Made by a program: the position numbers and the translations under genes
The notes under the pieces: model-generated
Databases searched by the model: none
Told to the model about the DNA's origin: nothing
The model's input: the letters and a program-made list of their open reading frames with translations, nothing else
Assembly (NCBI RefSeq): GCF_002999335.1
Contig: NW_020312186.1
Coordinates: 1 to 50,972 of the forward strand
Reading direction: 5' to 3'
Length of the DNA stretch: 50,972 nucleotides
From: Cyclospora cayetanensis
Taxonomy: Eukaryota > Apicomplexa > Conoidasida > Eucoccidiorida > Eimeriidae
Part shown: one piece after another, positions 49,012 through 50,972 of the stretch
Layout of the letters: each line of letters begins with the position of its first letter
How positions within the stretch are numbered: the first letter of the stretch is position 1

Positions 49012-49250
49012 CCGATACACGGTATCTTGGGCATTCACTAGTACTAGAATTCAGTACTTCTACGTTTTTCTGTGGATCATTCGCCTCCGCAGGTCACAAG
49101 CTTGCGCAGAAAAGTTCACAAATTATTCGAGGGGTCTCCGAGATTTCTTTGTTGTCCAGCTTTTGGGGTATTCGATGGAATAAGCAGCATTGATTGATAA
49201 GAGGAACGCAAACTGTCCTAGCCATCTGGCTGCCAACTTCTTTGTCAGGT
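48518..49250 (-). repeat. Right arm of large inverted repeat
   Basis: Reverse-complement partner of 42400-43132. The arms enclose about 5.4 kb with the 950-codon gene in the middle. Confidence 0.8.
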
Positions 49251-50972
49251 CAGCGGCCCGGGCAGCTCATAAAACCTTCCAACTCATCAGAACTGATTAT
49301 ACTCCCCTCAAACATATAGCAAAACTCTGCGTATACTAATTTCCCCATTGCCTCTCTTCTATTTCGCGTATGCATTCTAGAGGCAGCTGCTGTTTGGATC
49401 CCTTTGCCGTTAAGTGTGTCTGCTGACCTCGGGCCACCAAATCCAACTCCGGATTAAGAGGGGTTTCTCACCGTAAACAAGGAAGACATTAAAACTATGG
49501 GTAGACGGTTGCCCTGTCCCCTTATAAACTTCTTCAAGATGAGGGTACAACTAAAGCCAAGAAATTGGATTGGTTTCCGCAGAGGGTAGCAAGTACTGTA
49601 GGAGAATGCAGTTTGCACGCTCTATCTGCCCATCTGCCTCTGGATGGTTCGCACTTGTCATGTTATCGTCAATATGGAGGCGGGTCATCATGGCACTCCA
49701 TAACACACTAACGCGCTTCGAATGCTTGACCATAATGATATTAGCGAGGAGCCGAAAACGTTTTTAGGGATGAGCTGAGCATAATTGCGAAACTTTCTGA
49801 GCCGAGACACAGCGGAGGCAAGGGACGAAATGGGATTATTTGCTGATTCTGTAGGCAACAACGTTGATGCCATCCATACGCTTTACCGCCGGCAGTGAAC
49901 TTCCCTAGCCATATCATTTGGGAAATAATGAGCTCCACTGCTACGTCACTAGCATGGGTTATCAGGAAAAACAACCATCATCTTCGGCTAGTTGGAGTAT
50001 CAGAGGGTTGGAAGACGGCCAATAAGCGTCCTTGCGTTGTCTCAAATAGATGAGCCAAAGGGGCAGCGATCCGAGCAAACTCAGGAATGAAATTTTGGTC
50101 ATTTGAATGCCAGCCTGAAGAACTTCTCACCCCCCATGTGGCTGCGCACAGGGAAACACCACGGTTTGCTTGCTTTAATTTCTATCCAATCTTGGCCAGG
50201 TCTGTAATCGGAACATGGAATCCCAGAAACACAGTTGTCCGCATGAATAAAAAAACATGTGCGCCCCATTACGCTCCACCGTTGAACTCGCAACAACTGA
50301 AGCGCCAGCCGAGGATGCTGCAGGTGCTTTACAATATTCTGGTCGAACACTAAAACATCTTTATGTGAGCAGCCATTCCGCCGTCCTTGACGAGGCCAAC
50401 ACAGGACCGAATTCCTGCCGCTGAAACGCAGTTGTGGTATGAACAAATCAAAAGTTCCCACAGGTATACACGCGTTCGCCACTGTGAGTCTGAAACACTG
50501 CCTTTGTGCCTGTCGCCAGGGTGAACAGGAGTTTGTAAGAAGTCGTCAATAAATTTGAATATCGACTGGACTACATATCAGTGTAGACTACCAAGCAACT
50601 TTCTGATATTAGGCATAACATAGGAGATCTCCGCCCCACAGCGATCCTGGTCAGGAGCTTCACGTTAATGCACATGGGCCACCTTCCTTCCTCTCTCCGA
50701 ACCAGCACCAGCATATGCTTGACAGCCTCGGTCGATTCCTGCACTTTGCTTTCTACAACAACCTTTTCAACCACTGCTCAGTATCCCCTTTACGCTGTGG
50801 CTGCTTCAAATCTCACAACACATAACTTGAGAATGAATCAGCAACTAGCTCGATACGGTTCGCTGATCAGCCAGCAAGTGGTCACCCTACTGGCAGCTAG
50901 TCATCATTTAGCACAGCCGCTAACTCCTCCTCTTTCATCCTTGCCCATTCCGGCCGTTCCTACGCTAATAGT
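49012..50972 (-). mobile_element. Decayed Ty3/Gypsy-like retroelement, minus strand, running off the window
   Basis: Minus-strand order: reverse-transcriptase start 50774-50571 (EEGRWPMCINVKLLTRIAVG); thumb-like piece within 50482-50099 (VKHLQHPRLALQLLR); integrase part 49733-49551 (MMTRLHIDDN, then HPEADGQIERANCILLQYLL, the best-kept integrase block of the window). The end at 50.88-50.97 kb resembles 10.84-10.94 kb, so the element continues to the right. Frames are broken between the domains. Confidence 0.68.

Noticed and set aside
1..50972. tRNA, rRNA and CRISPR-like structures
   Set aside because: No cloverleaf with A/B boxes, no rRNA-like conserved blocks and no regularly spaced short repeats were recognised by eye; a covariance search would be needed to exclude tRNAs.
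1..50972. Subtelomeric location suggested by scattered CCCTAA/TTAGGG words
   Set aside because: Only isolated words (for example near 14765 and 47252), no tandem array.

Overview
The window looks like nuclear DNA of an eimeriid coccidian (Apicomplexa: Eimeria/Cyclospora type). The evidence is base composition near 50% GC, intron-rich genes with short GT-AG introns, scattered CAG/CTG runs coding short Ala or Gln tracts, a secreted-type protein with a recessed hydrophobic signal, and many decayed Ty3/Gypsy-like LTR retroelements. The genus cannot be fixed from sequence alone. No bacterial operons, tRNAs, rRNAs or CRISPR arrays were seen.

Layout. (1) 1-2.37 kb: unassigned, with weak exon-like pieces. 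(2) 2371-5911, minus: an eleven-exon gene for COP9 signalosome subunit 2 (CSN2); all exons join in phase to 544 codons and align in order with the known family. (3) 7.5-12.9 kb: a decayed minus-strand retroelement ending in an LTR-like block at 7.5-8.5 kb. (4) 12911-15881, minus: a two-exon gene fusing an OB-fold, a CCCH finger and a METTL25/TRM13-type methyltransferase domain. (5) 17.6-23.6 kb: two retroelement remnants pointing away from each other, the left one lacking reverse transcriptase. (6) 24674-28012, minus: an eight-exon gene for a secreted or membrane protein of unknown function; all joins are in phase, 579 codons. (7) 29383-31169, plus: a gamma-SNAP-like gene with two reading-frame breaks and a missing middle part. 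(8) 31.2-43.3 kb: mostly retroelement debris of at least two lineages. (9) 44395-47247, plus: one intact intronless 950-codon gene for a signal-anchored, helical protein, lying between convergent retroelement ends that form a large inverted repeat (42.40-43.13 and 48.52-49.25 kb). (10) 48.3-50.97 kb: a minus-strand retroelement running off the window.

The host genes are ordinary housekeeping functions (CSN2 in cullin deneddylation, gamma-SNAP in membrane fusion, a putative RNA methyltransferase) mixed with two lineage-specific exported-type proteins. They sit as islands in a retroelement-rich region and do not form a pathway. Family calls rest on motif order and recalled family alignments, not on a database search. 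Intron borders are inferred from splice consensus and phase.
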